DNA of 64,000 bases from Auanema rhodensis (lineage: Eukaryota > Nematoda > Chromadorea > Rhabditida > Rhabditidae): contig OZ059895.1 of assembly GCA_964057225.1 (NCBI GenBank), forward strand, positions 3,968,001 through 4,032,000, in the 5' to 3' direction. The notes beneath the pieces are model-generated. The model made no database searches and was not told where the DNA came from. It saw only the letters and a program-made list of their open reading frames with translations. A program made the position numbers and the translations under genes. Positions 34,869 through 49,400 of the stretch are shown one piece after another. Each line of letters begins with the position of its first letter. The first letter of the stretch is position 1.

Positions 34869-35833
34869 TCCCTTTTCTATTACATTTTTCATTATTCGAA
34901 AATTTTGCCCTAATGGTTCTTGATTGCCACCTGTTAGTTGAAGTTTCTGGCCTCTCTCTTCATTAGCATAATATTTTCTTTCATTTTGGTTTGGGGTACC
35001 TTCATTAGCATATGCGTTTCTGTTGTTTTTGAGTGTAGTTTGCTCATTAGCATATTGGTTTTTTATGCAAATGCTTTGATGATGCCGTCCATTGCATATT
35101 TCGCATGGTTTTTCTTTACATTCGAATGATGAATGTTTTTTGCTAAAACAAATCCAGCATACTTTGTTTTGCATAATAATATTTCGCTTTTCGCTAATTG
35201 GTTTCAATTTTCTACAGTATTTCGTATCATGATTATCCATTCTACAGTATATGCATGTTTTTTCAATTTGTTTTGTAGGGCTATAATTATTTTCGTTCAT
35301 TCTATTATAATTTTTTATTGTTTTCGGATTTCTTTCTTTATTTGAATTTGTTAAAAAATTAATTGTTGATCTATGCTCATATTTTTCACTTTTGCTGTTT
35401 TTTGTTGCTGCAATTCCTGCTTCTATTTTGATTTCTATGCATTTTAGCACGTCTTCTATGTTCATTCTCCTTTTTTCTGTTATTTCTATTTCGGATATTT
35501 TTGTGTTGATCTCTATATCAAATTTGCTTTTTATTATTTCTATTATTTCATCATTATCAACGTTTTCGTACTCTTCTAATGCTGATATTATTGACTTAAT
35601 TTTATAAAAATTTTCTCTTGCATGTATTGGGTTGTTATATGATTTTCTTACGTTACTAAGCTCCATTTTAAATCTTTTTTAATTTCGTAAGGTCTATCAA
35701 ACGTATCTTTTAACAATTTCAGAGCTTTTGCATAATTGTTCGCCTCTAGGCTGATGTGTTCCAACAGTTGTGATGGGAAGCCGGTAAGTGATGTTTTGAG
35801 ATAGTATAATTTTTCTAATTTTGTTATTTTTTC
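34866..35833 (-). pseudogene. gag: U2 gag, 5'-truncated and frameshifted
   Basis: Same as U1: knuckles and YANE linker in 34866-35666, the 1-bp deletion just upstream, then replacement by satellite at 35833/35834. Confidence 0.88.
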
Positions 35834-36838
35834 GCATCATTTTTCAAACGATCATAACTGAATTTTGTATTGAGCGTTTTTCAATGAAATATAGTGCATT
35901 CGATGCGGATTTTTAAGCTGCGTCGATCTGTGTTATCAGATTTGCGCTAGCTTAAAAATGTACCGAGATATCAACTGATATGAGTTCACACTTATATCCT
36001 CGATTTTCACCCTGAAGAATTAATTTTTTCGTTGAATAACATTGTCCATCGTCTTTGCCTTGAAAAAGGAATCTAAAAACATCTACTTTTTGTTAAATTA
36101 TTTTGAAATTTTTTGAAAACATTTTTGTCAAAATGTTTTTGGAAGCAATGTTGAGTGTACATGGAAACTCAACATACACTAATGCATCATTTTTCAAACG
36201 ATCATAACTAATTTTTGTATTAAGCGTTTTTCAATGTAGTATAGTGCATTCGATGCGGATTTTTAAGCTGCGTCGATCTGTGTTATCAGATTTGCGCTAG
36301 CTTAAAAATGCACCGAGATATCAACTGATATAAGTTCACACTTATATCCTCGATTTTCACCCTGAAGAATTAATTTTTTCGTTGAATAACATTGTCCATC
36401 GTCTTTGCCTTGAAAAAAGGAATCTAAAAATATCTACTTTTTGCTAAATTATTCTGAAATTTTTTGAAAAAATTTTTGTCAAAATGTTTTTGGAAGCAAT
36501 GTTGAGTGTACATGGAAACTCAACATACACTAATGCATCATTTTTCAAACGATCATAACTAAGTTTTGTATTAAGCGTTTCTCAATGAAGTATAGTGCAT
36601 TCGATGCGGATTTTTAAGCTGCGTCGATCTGTGTTATCAGATTTGCGCTAGCTTGGAAATGCACCGAGATATCAACTGATATAAGTTTACACTTATATCC
36701 TCGATTTTCACCCTGAAGAATTAATTTTTTCGTTGAATAACATTGTCCATCGTCTTTGCCTTAAAAAAATGAATCTAAAAACATCTACTTTTTGCTAAAT
36801 TATTCTGAAATTTTTTGAAAAAATTTTTGTCAAAATGT
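35834..36838 (-). repeat. Reverse satellite segment in U2
   Basis: The same 1005-bp piece as in U1, with the same internal variants and the same joints to gag and LTR. It was therefore part of the unit before amplification. Confidence 0.92.
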
Positions 36839-37794
36839 AAATCAGTTCACATTGTTGACTCATAGCGCGTAGTCGCATTTATTATTAACTGTTTTATCAC
36901 TATAAATTGAATAAATCATTATTTTTATATTCTGTATCTTTTCGGAATATAAATTTCGTTCATACAAAGAAAGAAACAAAAAATTCCCCATTCACCTATA
37001 ATCTATAATCTGTTCGAAAATGCCCTTTTTTAGGGGGAATGTTTCGTATATATACGAAAGAATAAGTAATGAATCATTAAATTAAGTAAAACATAAGAAA
37101 ATTGGTTTTAAATAGAAAATAAGTAAATTCATTTTAAAATATATTTCTGTTGTGAGCGGTCGTATACAGTTTACGTCATATTTACGTGAACTGACGTACG
37201 CCAAATGCTTCACTTTTAAATTTATATTCCGAAAAGATACAGAATATAAAAATAATGATTTATTCAATTTATAGTGATAAAACAGTTAATAATAAATGCG
37301 ACTACGCGCTATGAGTCAACAATGTGAACTGATTTAAAAGTGAAGCATTTGGCGTACGTCAGTTCACGTAAATATGACGTAAACTGTATACGACCGCTCA
37401 CAACAGAAATATATTTTAAAATGAATTTACTTATTTTTAGCGCGTAGTCGCATATTTAATAATATATATCGTGATTCATAAAATATTTCTTATAAATAAA
37501 TCATTTTCATTATATTTCGTTTTAATTTCGAGATATAAAAAGATATATATTATTAAATATGCGACTACGCGCTATGAGCCAACTATGTGAACTGAAAGAT
37601 AACTTTATAGTCCTCGTTACGTCAATTTCACGCGCTTATGACGTGACGCGTATACAACCGGTTTTCTCAAACCAAATGAGAATAAATGATTAATGAATTA
37701 TTTCTTTTCAGGATGATTTTAATATTTAATGAATTCTCACTTTTTTAATAGTTTCTCCGTTACTTTCATTAAATTTCGTATAATATACGAAACA
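36839..37794. repeat. U3 nested inverted LTR block
   Basis: It has the same layout as in U2; the U-type LTR starts on the minus strand at 37794. The 32-bp inverted repeat is at 37439-37470 and 37542-37573. Confidence 0.75.
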
Positions 37795-37862
37795 TTCCAG
37801 CCCGAATCGGGTTGTTTAATATGTTTCACGAAAGAATTCATTTTATTTCATTTAAAAAATGT

Positions 37863-38365
37863 TTATTTTCGTTTGGTACATGGGCAGATAATAAAATTAT
37901 ACTGCTTCAAATTACAAAATTTACAAATTTTTGCTTTTGTGCAATCTCCTTTATGTCTGTTAAGACAGAGTAAGCATAACTTCATAGAGACTGCTTTGGT
38001 AAACTTAGAAAGTTTAGATGGATGTTGGGAACATTTTTCGGTGTTGTGTTCTTTTTTACAGAGTTTGCAGTATGACTTCGGTTTATATGTTATAGTTGAT
38101 GTACCATCTTTCTTAAATAATTTTTTGTTATTTATAAGTTGTTTATTATTAAATTATATACCTTTTCTGGTTGTTTACTACTTATCTCTCGTTTTTCAGA
38201 GTAAATATCATTCAATTTCTTCAGTGCTTCACACATAGTAACCACGTGTTTCTCCAGAAAGGATATTCTTTCTATGAGATTGTCGGTGGTTGCTTGGTTT
38301 TCTTCAATTCCTTCCTCCAGAAGTAGTTCTTCATAATCATTCATGATTTCGTTCTGTTCCTTCAT
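37863..38365 (-). CDS. ORF3 (U3), predicted spliced
   Basis: Copy of the U1 ORF3: exon 1 at 38162-38365, predicted intron at 38112-38161, exon 2 at 37863-38111. Confidence 0.48.
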
Positions 38366-38614
38366 GAGAAATGAATTTTTCTGTTAGATTCTTTTCTTTA
38401 TATACTATTTCTGGTTGCGTGACTTTACGTGACGTTCACGTAACGTTATGACGTGTCACGAATCATCCGCCGCAAAAAAAAAACGACCGATTAACTCTTT
38501 TCACATAATTTGAATTACTTTTTATTTAAAATTAATATATATATATATATTTTTTTTATTCTAGAAACTACACTATGCATCTACAAAATTTAATTTAATT
38601 CAATGTTGTTATAG

Positions 38615-41600
38615 CTAAAAGAACATAGTGTAGTCAATTTTTTCGATATTCCGAAGTCTATTTTTCCATAATTCTGGATTATTCTCTTTTATATTTTTTG
38701 GTTCATTACTTTTTTCATGATTTTGCAATGATTCACTGTTTATTCTATGATTTTCTTCGTTATTTGGTGTATTTTCTGATATTTCCAGAGGGATGAGATG
38801 ATTAATAGATCTGAGAAATCGATTCCCTTCAGAATTTCTAATTTTGACGGTTCTGATCTCTCCATCTTGCGAATATATCAATTCTTCAATAATTGCAAGT
38901 GGCCATTTGTGTCTTTTTACGTTATTTTCAATGCATAAAACAATTTCACCAACTTTGGGATTTGTTTTATTACAGTTTTTGTTGATAGCACTCTTGTTAG
39001 ATAATGCTCTTAGTTCTTCAAGGTAAGTTAAAGACCATTCTCTCCAAAATTCCGAAATAGTTCTATTGCAAATACTCATCCAGTCTTTTATTTCGTTAAT
39101 TTGAGATAAATTTGTTTTCTTTGCATTATCCGAGAATTCGCAAATGAGGTTTTCTGGATGGTAGTACTCTAGACTTTTAGGAGTTATTATTTTGTCAAAA
39201 TCGTCATGTATGTACGATATAGGTCTCGAATTTATTATATTTTCAATTTCTGTTAAAATTGTACTTAATTCATTGAAATAAACTGTTCTTGTTCCAAGTG
39301 TTTTTATTAAGTACTTTTTTGTTACTCCAATCAATCTTTCATAAAATCCTCCTTTCCATGGTGAATAAGGAGTTATTTTTTGCCAGTTTACATGCTTTTT
39401 TTCAATGAAAGTTTCGAGAATTTTATCAGTTTTTGTAAACTGACTGCCGTTATCTGATATTATTTTTGTTGGTACTCGTTTTCGAGCAAAAAATTTTCTC
39501 AGATTTAGTGTTAATTCTTTACTGGAGATTGCTCCAGTAAAGATTGGCTTTGGCTAAATCCAAATATACTGCTCGTGTACACAGGCAAGTAATTAACATA
39601 ATCCAAACCTTCTTGTCATAATTACTATTTGTTTTTACTAATAACGGACCGGCGTAATCAATACCTATATTTTCGAAAGGTTTATATATTAGGACTCTTT
39701 CTTTTGGTAATTGAGGATAATTTGGGTATTTATATGGCCTATTATTTAATTTTTTACATTTTAAACATTTTGAAATTACTGTATTTATGCATGTTTTAAG
39801 TTTTATGATGAAAAATTCTCTTCTTACTATTGCCATCATGGTTTCTCGCGAACTATGAAGCGATGTCTCATGAATGTAAGTAAGAATGAGTTTAGTGAAT
39901 GTTTTTTTTCCAAAAAGAAGAATTGGATACTGTTTGTTACTATTTTCTGAGTTGCCTAATCGGCCTCGCACTCTTAATATTCCAGAATCATCTGTAATTA
40001 TATCCAATTTCTTGTATTTTTCTTTTTTAAGCAAAATGCTGTTTTGGTTTTGATGACATTTTATTAGAAGTTGTTGAATCATTTTGTTTTTTGTCAACGT
40101 ATCTTTTTCATTAAAATTCTCAAGCAGATTTTGACTTGTTTTTCCGATATTTTTCTGCATTTTAGTGATGAAAATTAGAACTTGGCGAATTATGTTAATG
40201 AACTTTGAATACGATGAAAAAGTTTGTGCCAAGAAATCTAAATCTTGATTCTCAGCTGGATTCATATCAGATTTTAACAACAAAGTCACTATTTTTAGTT
40301 GTGGTTCATCACAATACTTTTCTATAACTTCTTTCAATGTTTTTATGTGCAAATTTCGTTCTTTTTCTGCTTTATACCATTGAGGACCTTCGATCCATTG
40401 CATATATGTTTCATCGGGTTTTTCTAAACCTCTCGTAGGTAAATCGGCAGGATTAAACTTTGTATTCACATAAAAAAATTCAATTTTTCGGTTTCCTTGT
40501 TCAATTTCGGTTATTAATTCTGTTATTTTGTTCAATCTGTTCTGTACATATATTTTTTTCGTTGGATTCTTATGTAACCAACATAGAACAACTTGTGAAT
40601 CAGTGAAAATTTTAATATTTTTGATTTTTACGTTTATTTCTTTGATATTTTCTTTTAACATTTTCATTCCGAAAAGAACAGCAGTTAGTTCTTTCATTGG
40701 TATGGTTCCTTCAACCATTGTCGATGATTTAGAGCATAAAAAATCTATTTTTTCAATTTTTCCATGAATATTTATACTCATCACATATGCGACGGCCGCT
40801 ATGACATCTTTAGACGCGTCAGTGAATAATAAAAATTCATATTTTTGAGATGTATCGCTTGTTTCATCGATAATTGCTCTTTTAATTTCGATTTTTTCGT
40901 TTTCGATCTTTTTATATAAGGTTTTTCATACTGATTGTTGTTTTTCTGGTATTAGTTCGTCCCATCCTATTTTGGAATCCCAAATTTCTTTCAAAAATAA
41001 CCTTAGTTTTAATGTTAGAGGTTGTGTTATACCGAGAGGGTCGAATATTGAGTTTATATAGCTCAAAATTCCTCTTTTGGTGATAGACTTCTCTTCCCAT
41101 TTGGGTATTTTTATTAATAAAACATCTTTTTCACCGTTGTAATGCATTCCTAGTATTTTGAAGCTTGTTTCTTTAATCTGGTCTTTGATTGGGATCATGT
41201 CTTTTTGAATTACATCATTAGTATAAAATTCTCTAACGTTCATTCCTATTTTTGAAAATAAATTTTTTACTTCCTCATAAAATTTGAAAATTTGATCTTT
41301 ATTTTCAATTTTCAGCATTATGTTGTCCACATAAATGTTTCTTAATATATTTTCTGAGATTTCACTTTTTTCCGTTTTTAAAAAATAAATTATGCTTGCT
41401 GCTAATAGGAATGGTGAACTGTTCACTCCAAAAGGTATTCTTGTAAATCGTAAGTTTAGAATGTTACTTTTCTGCGTTCCTTTGTGAATGTCTTTCACCC
41501 ATAAAATTCTTGTTAAATCTCTATGATTTTCGTCTAATTCTATTTGGTGGAACGCTTTCTCTATGTCCCCTATTAAGAAGTTTCTACTCATTCTGAGTCT

Positions 41601-42667
41601 TATTAGCATGCCTGCAAGACTTGGTATGATGCCTTCACCTTGATACAGTATGTCATTGAGAGATTTTTCATTTTTCTTTTTACTTGATGCATTTAGAACA
41701 ATTCTGAGCTTTGTAGTCAGGCTCGACAGTTTTAAAACATAATGATGTGGTATATAATAAGTGAAAAAAGGATGATTTTGCTCTGGAGCAATTTCTAGAA
41801 TTCCAGTTTTCATTTGTTCCATCATTGTTTCGTTATATTTCATCAAAATATCGGTTTTATCTTTCATTGTGTTCAGTATGCCATTCAAACATCCGATACT
41901 TTTGCCATAATTATCGTTAATTGATTGAACATCCGGTCTTATTGGAAATTTAACTTTAATTCGATCATTTACATATTGTACATTATCGTAAAAATGTTTC
42001 CAAGCCATTTTATCTTCATATTTACGTATTTCTTCTTTAGTTGCTTTTTTATTATCATCATTTAAACTAATTCCGTTTAAAAAACAGCTTATATCTTCGT
42101 TTTGAACGGATTCTTTTGAATTACTATCATTACAGTCACTTTGAGCAATAATAGGATGTATTATAGTTGGTATTATAATCAAATCATTACGTATATTAAT
42201 AGATTTGAAAGTTTTTGGAACAAAATCGAAGAAATTGTCCATTCCTATTAAAATATCTGGTTCTACAAGACCTTTTTCAAATAATAATGTATTACTTTTT
42301 AGTTTATATGCTTTGATTTCTTTAATATCCTCTTCATTTAATATGGGCATATTAACATATTTTGTAATTTGATCAATACTCATTAGTTTTACTGCTTTTT
42401 TAACTTCGGGAATATCCCACATAACTTCTCTAGATGATATGTTTTTTATATTGTTATTTATGCTTGAAATACTTAAAGATTTTTCGTTTAAAATTTTTAA
42501 ATTCAACAGTTTCGCTGTTTTTTCTTTTATAAATGATTGATGAGAGCAAGTATCGAATAATATTACTAGATTTTTATGATAAGTTTTGAAAAATGATATG
42601 AAAAATGTGTTATTTCTATTTTTTTCTGTGTTATTTATATTTTCTGATAAAAGATTAGTTCTTATTA
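38615..42667 (-). pseudogene. pol: U3 pol pseudogene with full integrase C-terminal domain
   Basis: It shares the TGA (40926-40928) and the palindrome frameshift (39517-39542) with the other units. It keeps the 15 residues (IIEELIYSQDGEIRT) that are missing from U1, U2 and U4, in the WPLA...VKIRNSEG part of the BEL C-terminal domain. E0 has the homologous residues, so the long form is ancestral and the short one a deletion. Confidence 0.92.
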
Positions 42668-43632
42668 TCCCTTTTCTATTACATTTTTCATTATTCGAAA
42701 ATTTTGCCCTAATGGTTCTTGATTGCCACCTGTTAGTTGAAGTTTCTGGCCTCTCTCTTCATTAGCATAATATTTTCTTTCATTTTGGTTTGGGGTACCT
42801 TCATTAGCATATGCGTTTCTGTTGTTTTTGAGTGTAGTTTGCTCATTAGCATATTGGTTTTTTATGCAAATGCTTTGATGATGCCGTCCATTGCATATTT
42901 CGCATGGTTTTTCTTTACATTCGAATGATGAATGTTTTTTGCTAAAACAAATCCAGCATACTTTGTTTTGCATAATAATATTTCGCTTTTCGCTAATTGG
43001 TTTCAATTTTCTACAGTATTTCGTATCATGATTATCCATTCTACAGTATATGCATGTTTTTTCAATTTGTTTTGTAGGGCTATAATTATTTTCGTTCATT
43101 CTATTATAATTTTTTATTGTTTTCGGATTTCTTTCTTTATTTGAATTTGTTAAAAAATTAATTGTTGATCTATGCTCATATTTTTCACTTTTGCTGTTTT
43201 TTGTTGCTGCAATTCCTGCTTCTATTTTGATTTCTATGCATTTTAGCACGTCTTCTATGTTCATTCTCCTTTTTTCTGTTATTTCTATTTCGGATATTTT
43301 TGTGTTGATCTCTATATCAAATTTGCTTTTTATTATTTCTATTATTTCATCATTATCAACGTTTTCGTACTCTTCTAATGCTGATATTATTGACTTAATT
43401 TTATAAAAATTTTCTCTTGCATGTATTGGGTTGTTATATGATTTTCTTACGTTACTAAGCTCCATTTTAAATCTTTTTTAATTTCGTAAGGTCTATCAAA
43501 CGTATCTTTTAACAATTTCAGAGCTTTTGCATAATTGTTCGCCTCTAGGCTGATGTGTTCCAACAGTTGTGATGGGAAGCCGGTAAGTGATGTTTTGAGA
43601 TAGTATAATTTTTCTAATTTTGTTATTTTTTC
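42665..43632 (-). pseudogene. gag: U3 gag, 5'-truncated and frameshifted
   Basis: Same structure as in U1; the open frame is 42665-43465, then the 1-bp deletion, then the satellite joint at 43632/43633. Confidence 0.88.
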
Positions 43633-44637
43633 GCATCATTTTTCAAACGATCATAACTGAATTTTGTATTGAGCGTTTTTCAATGAAATATAGTGCATTC
43701 GATGCGGATTTTTAAGCTGCGTCGATCTGTGTTATCAGATTTGCGCTAGCTTAAAAATGTACCGAGATATCAACTGATATGAGTTCACACTTATATCCTC
43801 GATTTTCACCCTGAAGAATTAATTTTTTCGTTGAATAACATTGTCCATCGTCTTTGCCTTGAAAAAGGAATCTAAAAACATCTACTTTTTGTTAAATTAT
43901 TTTGAAATTTTTTGAAAACATTTTTGTCAAAATGTTTTTGGAAGCAATGTTGAGTGTACATGGAAACTCAACATACACTAATGCATCATTTTTCAAACGA
44001 TCATAACTAATTTTTGTATTAAGCGTTTTTCAATGTAGTATAGTGCATTCGATGCGGATTTTTAAGCTGCGTCGATCTGTGTTATCAGATTTGCGCTAGC
44101 TTAAAAATGCACCGAGATATCAACTGATATAAGTTCACACTTATATCCTCGATTTTCACCCTGAAGAATTAATTTTTTCGTTGAATAACATTGTCCATCG
44201 TCTTTGCCTTGAAAAAAGGAATCTAAAAATATCTACTTTTTGCTAAATTATTCTGAAATTTTTTGAAAAAATTTTTGTCAAAATGTTTTTGGAAGCAATG
44301 TTGAGTGTACATGGAAACTCAACATACACTAATGCATCATTTTTCAAACGATCATAACTAAGTTTTGTATTAAGCGTTTCTCAATGAAGTATAGTGCATT
44401 CGATGCGGATTTTTAAGCTGCGTCGATCTGTGTTATCAGATTTGCGCTAGCTTGGAAATGCACCGAGATATCAACTGATATAAGTTTACACTTATATCCT
44501 CGATTTTCACCCTGAAGAATTAATTTTTTCGTTGAATAACATTGTCCATCGTCTTTGCCTTAAAAAAATGAATCTAAAAACATCTACTTTTTGCTAAATT
44601 ATTCTGAAATTTTTTGAAAAAATTTTTGTCAAAATGT
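43633..44637 (-). repeat. Reverse satellite segment in U3
   Basis: The same 1005-bp satellite piece with identical joints. Confidence 0.92.
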
Positions 44638-45593
44638 AAATCAGTTCACATTGTTGACTCATAGCGCGTAGTCGCATTTATTATTAACTGTTTTATCACT
44701 ATAAATTGAATAAATCATTATTTTTATATTCTGTATCTTTTCGGAATATAAATTTCGTTCATACAAAGAAAGAAACAAAAAATTCCCCATTCACCTATAA
44801 TCTATAATCTGTTCGAAAATGCCCTTTTTTAGGGGGAATGTTTCGTATATATACGAAAGAATAAGTAATGAATCATTAAATTAAGTAAAACATAAGAAAT
44901 TTGGTTTTAAATAGAAAATAAGTAAATTCATTTTAAAATATATTTCTGTTGTGAGCGGTCGTATACAGTTTACGTCATATTTACGTGAACTGACGTACGC
45001 CAAATGCTTCACTTTTAAATTTATATTCCGAAAAGATACAGAATATAAAAATAATGATTTATTCAATTTATAGTGATAAAACAGTTAATAATAAATGCGA
45101 CTACGCGCTATGAGTCAACAATGTGAACTGATTTAAAAGTGAAGCATTTGGCGTACGTCAGTTCACGTAAATATGACGTAAACTGTATACGACCGCTCAC
45201 AACAGAAATATATTTTAAAATGAATTTACTTATTTTTAGCGCGTAGTCGCATATTTAATAATATATATCGTGATTCATAAAATATTTCTTATAAATAAAT
45301 CATTTTCATTATATTTCGTTTTAATTTCGAGATATAAAAAGATATATATTATTAAATATGCGACTACGCGCTATGAGCCAACTATGTGAACTGAAAGATA
45401 ACTTTATAGTCCTCGTTACGTCAATTTCACGCGCTTATGACGTGACGCGTATACAACCGGTTTTCTCAAACCAAATGAGAATAAATGATTAATGAATTAT
45501 TTCTTTTCAGGATGATTTTAATATTTAATGAATTCTCACTTTTTTAATAGTTTCTCCGTTACTTTCATTAAATTTCGTATAATATACGAAACA
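44638..45593. repeat. U4 nested inverted LTR block
   Basis: It has the same layout as in U2; the U-type LTR starts on the minus strand at 45593. Confidence 0.75.
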
Positions 45594-45661
45594 TTCCAGC
45601 CCGAATCGGGTTGTTTAATATGTTTCACGAAAGAATTCATTTTATTTCATTTAAAAAATGT

Positions 45662-46164
45662 TTATTTTCGTTTGGTACATGGGCAGATAATAAAATTATA
45701 CTGCTTCAAATTACAAAATTTACAAATTTTTGCTTTTGTGCAATCTCCTTTATGTCTGTTAAGACAGAGTAAGCATAACTTCATAGAGACTGCTTTGGTA
45801 AACTTAGAAAGTTTAGATGGATGTTGGGAACATTTTTCGGTGTTGTGTTCTTTTTTACAGAGTTTGCAGTATGACTTCGGTTTATATGTTATAGTTGATG
45901 TACCATCTTTCTTAAATAATTTTTTGTTATTTATAAGTTGTTTATTATTAAATTATATACCTTTTCTGGTTGTTTACTACTTATCTCTCGTTTTTCAGAG
46001 TAAATATCATTCAATTTCTTCAGTGCTTCACACATAGTAACCACGTGTTTCTCCAGAAAGGATATTCTTTCTATGAGATTGTCGGTGGTTGCTTGGTTTT
46101 CTTCAATTCCTTCCTCCAGAAGTAGTTCTTCATAATCATTCATGATTTCGTTCTGTTCCTTCAT
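45662..46164 (-). CDS. ORF3 (U4), predicted spliced
   Basis: Copy of the U1 ORF3: exon 1 at 45961-46164, predicted intron at 45911-45960, exon 2 at 45662-45910. Confidence 0.48.
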
Positions 46165-46413
46165 GAGAAATGAATTTTTCTGTTAGATTCTTTTCTTTAT
46201 ATACTATTTCTGGTTGCGTGACTTTACGTGACGTTCACGTAACGTTATGACGTGTCACGAATCATCCGCCGCAAAAAAAAAACGACCGATTAACTCTTTT
46301 CACATAATTTGAATTACTTTTTATTTAAAATTAATATATATATATATATTTTTTTTATTCTAGAAACTACACTATGCATCTACAAAATTTAATTTAATTC
46401 AATGTTGTTATAG

Positions 46414-49400
46414 CTAAAAGAACATAGTGTAGTCAATTTTTTCGATATTCCGAAGTCTATTTTTCCATAATTCTGGATTATTCTCTTTTATATTTTTTGG
46501 TTCATTACTTTTTTCATGATTTTGCAATGATTCACTGTTTATTCTATGATTTTCTTCGTTATTTGGTGTATTTTCTGATATTTCCAGAGGGATGAGATGA
46601 TTAATAGATCTGAGAAATCGATTCCCTTCAGAATTTCTAATTTTGACGGCAAGTGGCCATTTGTGTCTTTTTACGTTATTTTCAATGCATAAAACAATTT
46701 CACCAACTTTGGGATTTGTTTTATTACAGTTTTTGTTGATAGCACTCTTGTTAGATAATGCTCTTAGTTCTTCAAGGTAAGTTAAAGACCATTCTCTCCA
46801 AAATTCCGAAATAGTTCTATTGCAAATACTCATCCAGTCTTTTATTTCGTTAATTTGAGATAAATTTGTTTTCTTTGCATTATCCGAGAATTCGCAAATG
46901 AGGTTTTCTGGATGGTAGTACTCTAGACTTTTAGGAGTTATTATTTTGTCAAAATCGTCATGTATGTACGATATAGGTCTCGAATTTATTATATTTTCAA
47001 TTTCTGTTAAAATTGTACTTAATTCATTGAAATAAACTGTTCTTGTTCCAAGTGTTTTTATTAAGTACTTTTTTGTTACTCCAATCAATCTTTCATAAAA
47101 TCCTCCTTTCCATGGTGAATAAGGAGTTATTTTTTGCCAGTTTACATGCTTTTTTTCAATGAAAGTTTCGAGAATTTTATCAGTTTTTGTAAACTGACTG
47201 CCGTTATCTGATATTATTTTTGTTGGTACTCGTTTTCGAGCAAAAAATTTTCTCAGATTTAGTGTTAATTCTTTACTGGAGATTGCTCCAGTAAAGATTG
47301 GCTTTGGCTAAATCCAAATATACTGCTCGTGTACACAGGCAAGTAATTAACATAATCCAAACCTTCTTGTCATAATTACTATTTGTTTTTACTAATAACG
47401 GACCGGCGTAATCAATACCTATATTTTCGAAAGGTTTATATATTAGGACTCTTTCTTTTGGTAATTGAGGATAATTTGGGTATTTATATGGCCTATTATT
47501 TAATTTTTTACATTTTAAACATTTTGAAATTACTGTATTTATGCATGTTTTAAGTTTTATGATGAAAAATTCTCTTCTTACTATTGCCATCATGGTTTCT
47601 CGCGAACTATGAAGCGATGTCTCATGAATGTAAGTAAGAATGAGTTTAGTGAATGTTTTTTTTCCAAAAAGAAGAATTGGATACTGTTTGTTACTATTTT
47701 CTGAGTTGCCTAATCGGCCTCGCACTCTTAATATTCCAGAATCATCTGTAATTATATCCAATTTCTTGTATTTTTCTTTTTTAAGCAAAATGCTGTTTTG
47801 GTTTTGATGACATTTTATTAGAAGTTGTTGAATCATTTTGTTTTTTGTCAACGTATCTTTTTCATTAAAATTCTCAAGCAGATTTTGACTTGTTTTTCCG
47901 ATATTTTTCTGCATTTTAGTGATGAAAATTAGAACTTGGCGAATTATGTTAATGAACTTTGAATACGATGAAAAAGTTTGTGCCAAGAAATCTAAATCTT
48001 GATTCTCAGCTGGATTCATATCAGATTTTAACAACAAAGTCACTATTTTTAGTTGTGGTTCATCACAATACTTTTCTATAACTTCTTTCAATGTTTTTAT
48101 GTGCAAATTTCGTTCTTTTTCTGCTTTATACCATTGAGGACCTTCGATCCATTGCATATATGTTTCATCGGGTTTTTCTAAACCTCTCGTAGGTAAATCG
48201 GCAGGATTAAACTTTGTATTCACATAAAAAAATTCAATTTTTCGGTTTCCTTGTTCAATTTCGGTTATTAATTCTGTTATTTTGTTCAATCTGTTCTGTA
48301 CATATATTTTTTTCGTTGGATTCTTATGTAACCAACATAGAACAACTTGTGAATCAGTGAAAATTTTAATATTTTTGATTTTTACGTTTATTTCTTTGAT
48401 ATTTTCTTTTAACATTTTCATTCCGAAAAGAACAGCAGTTAGTTCTTTCATTGGTATGGTTCCTTCAACCATTGTCGATGATTTAGAGCATAAAAAATCT
48501 ATTTTTTCAATTTTTCCATGAATATTTATACTCATCACATATGCGACGGCCGCTATGACATCTTTAGACGCGTCAGTGAATAATAAAAATTCATATTTTT
48601 GAGATGTATCGCTTGTTTCATCGATAATTGCTCTTTTAATTTCGATTTTTTCGTTTTCGATCTTTTTATATAAGGTTTTTCATACTGATTGTTGTTTTTC
48701 TGGTATTAGTTCGTCCCATCCTATTTTGGAATCCCAAATTTCTTTCAAAAATAACCTTAGTTTTAATGTTAGAGGTTGTGTTATACCGAGAGGGTCGAAT
48801 ATTGAGTTTATATAGCTCAAAATTCCTCTTTTGGTGATAGACTTCTCTTCCCATTTGGGTATTTTTATTAATAAAACATCTTTTTCACCGTTGTAATGCA
48901 TTCCTAGTATTTTGAAGCTTGTTTCTTTAATCTGGTCTTTGATTGGGATCATGTCTTTTTGAATTACATCATTAGTATAAAATTCTCTAACGTTCATTCC
49001 TATTTTTGAAAATAAATTTTTTACTTCCTCATAAAATTTGAAAATTTGATCTTTATTTTCAATTTTCAGCATTATGTTGTCCACATAAATGTTTCTTAAT
49101 ATATTTTCTGAGATTTCACTTTTTTCCGTTTTTAAAAAATAAATTATGCTTGCTGCTAATAGGAATGGTGAACTGTTCACTCCAAAAGGTATTCTTGTAA
49201 ATCGTAAGTTTAGAATGTTACTTTTCTGCGTTCCTTTGTGAATGTCTTTCACCCATAAAATTCTTGTTAAATCTCTATGATTTTCGTCTAATTCTATTTG
49301 GTGGAACGCTTTCTCTATGTCCCCTATTAAGAAGTTTCTACTCATTCTGAGTCTTATTAGCATGCCTGCAAGACTTGGTATGATGCCTTCACCTTGATAC

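Larger units (their letters stand above)
29085..36838 (-). mobile_element. Unit U2 of tandem array (7754 bp)
   Basis: It has the same content as U1 and exactly the same length, including the 45-bp integrase deletion (junction 31096/31097). It differs from U1 by the T variant at 29347. With U3 it forms a dimer that recurs as U4+U5 15553 bp further on. Confidence 0.9.
36839..44637 (-). mobile_element. Unit U3 of tandem array (7799 bp)
   Basis: It is 45 bp longer than U1, U2 and U4 because the integrase C-terminal segment 38851-38895 is present. It carries the A variant at 37101. Confidence 0.9.
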
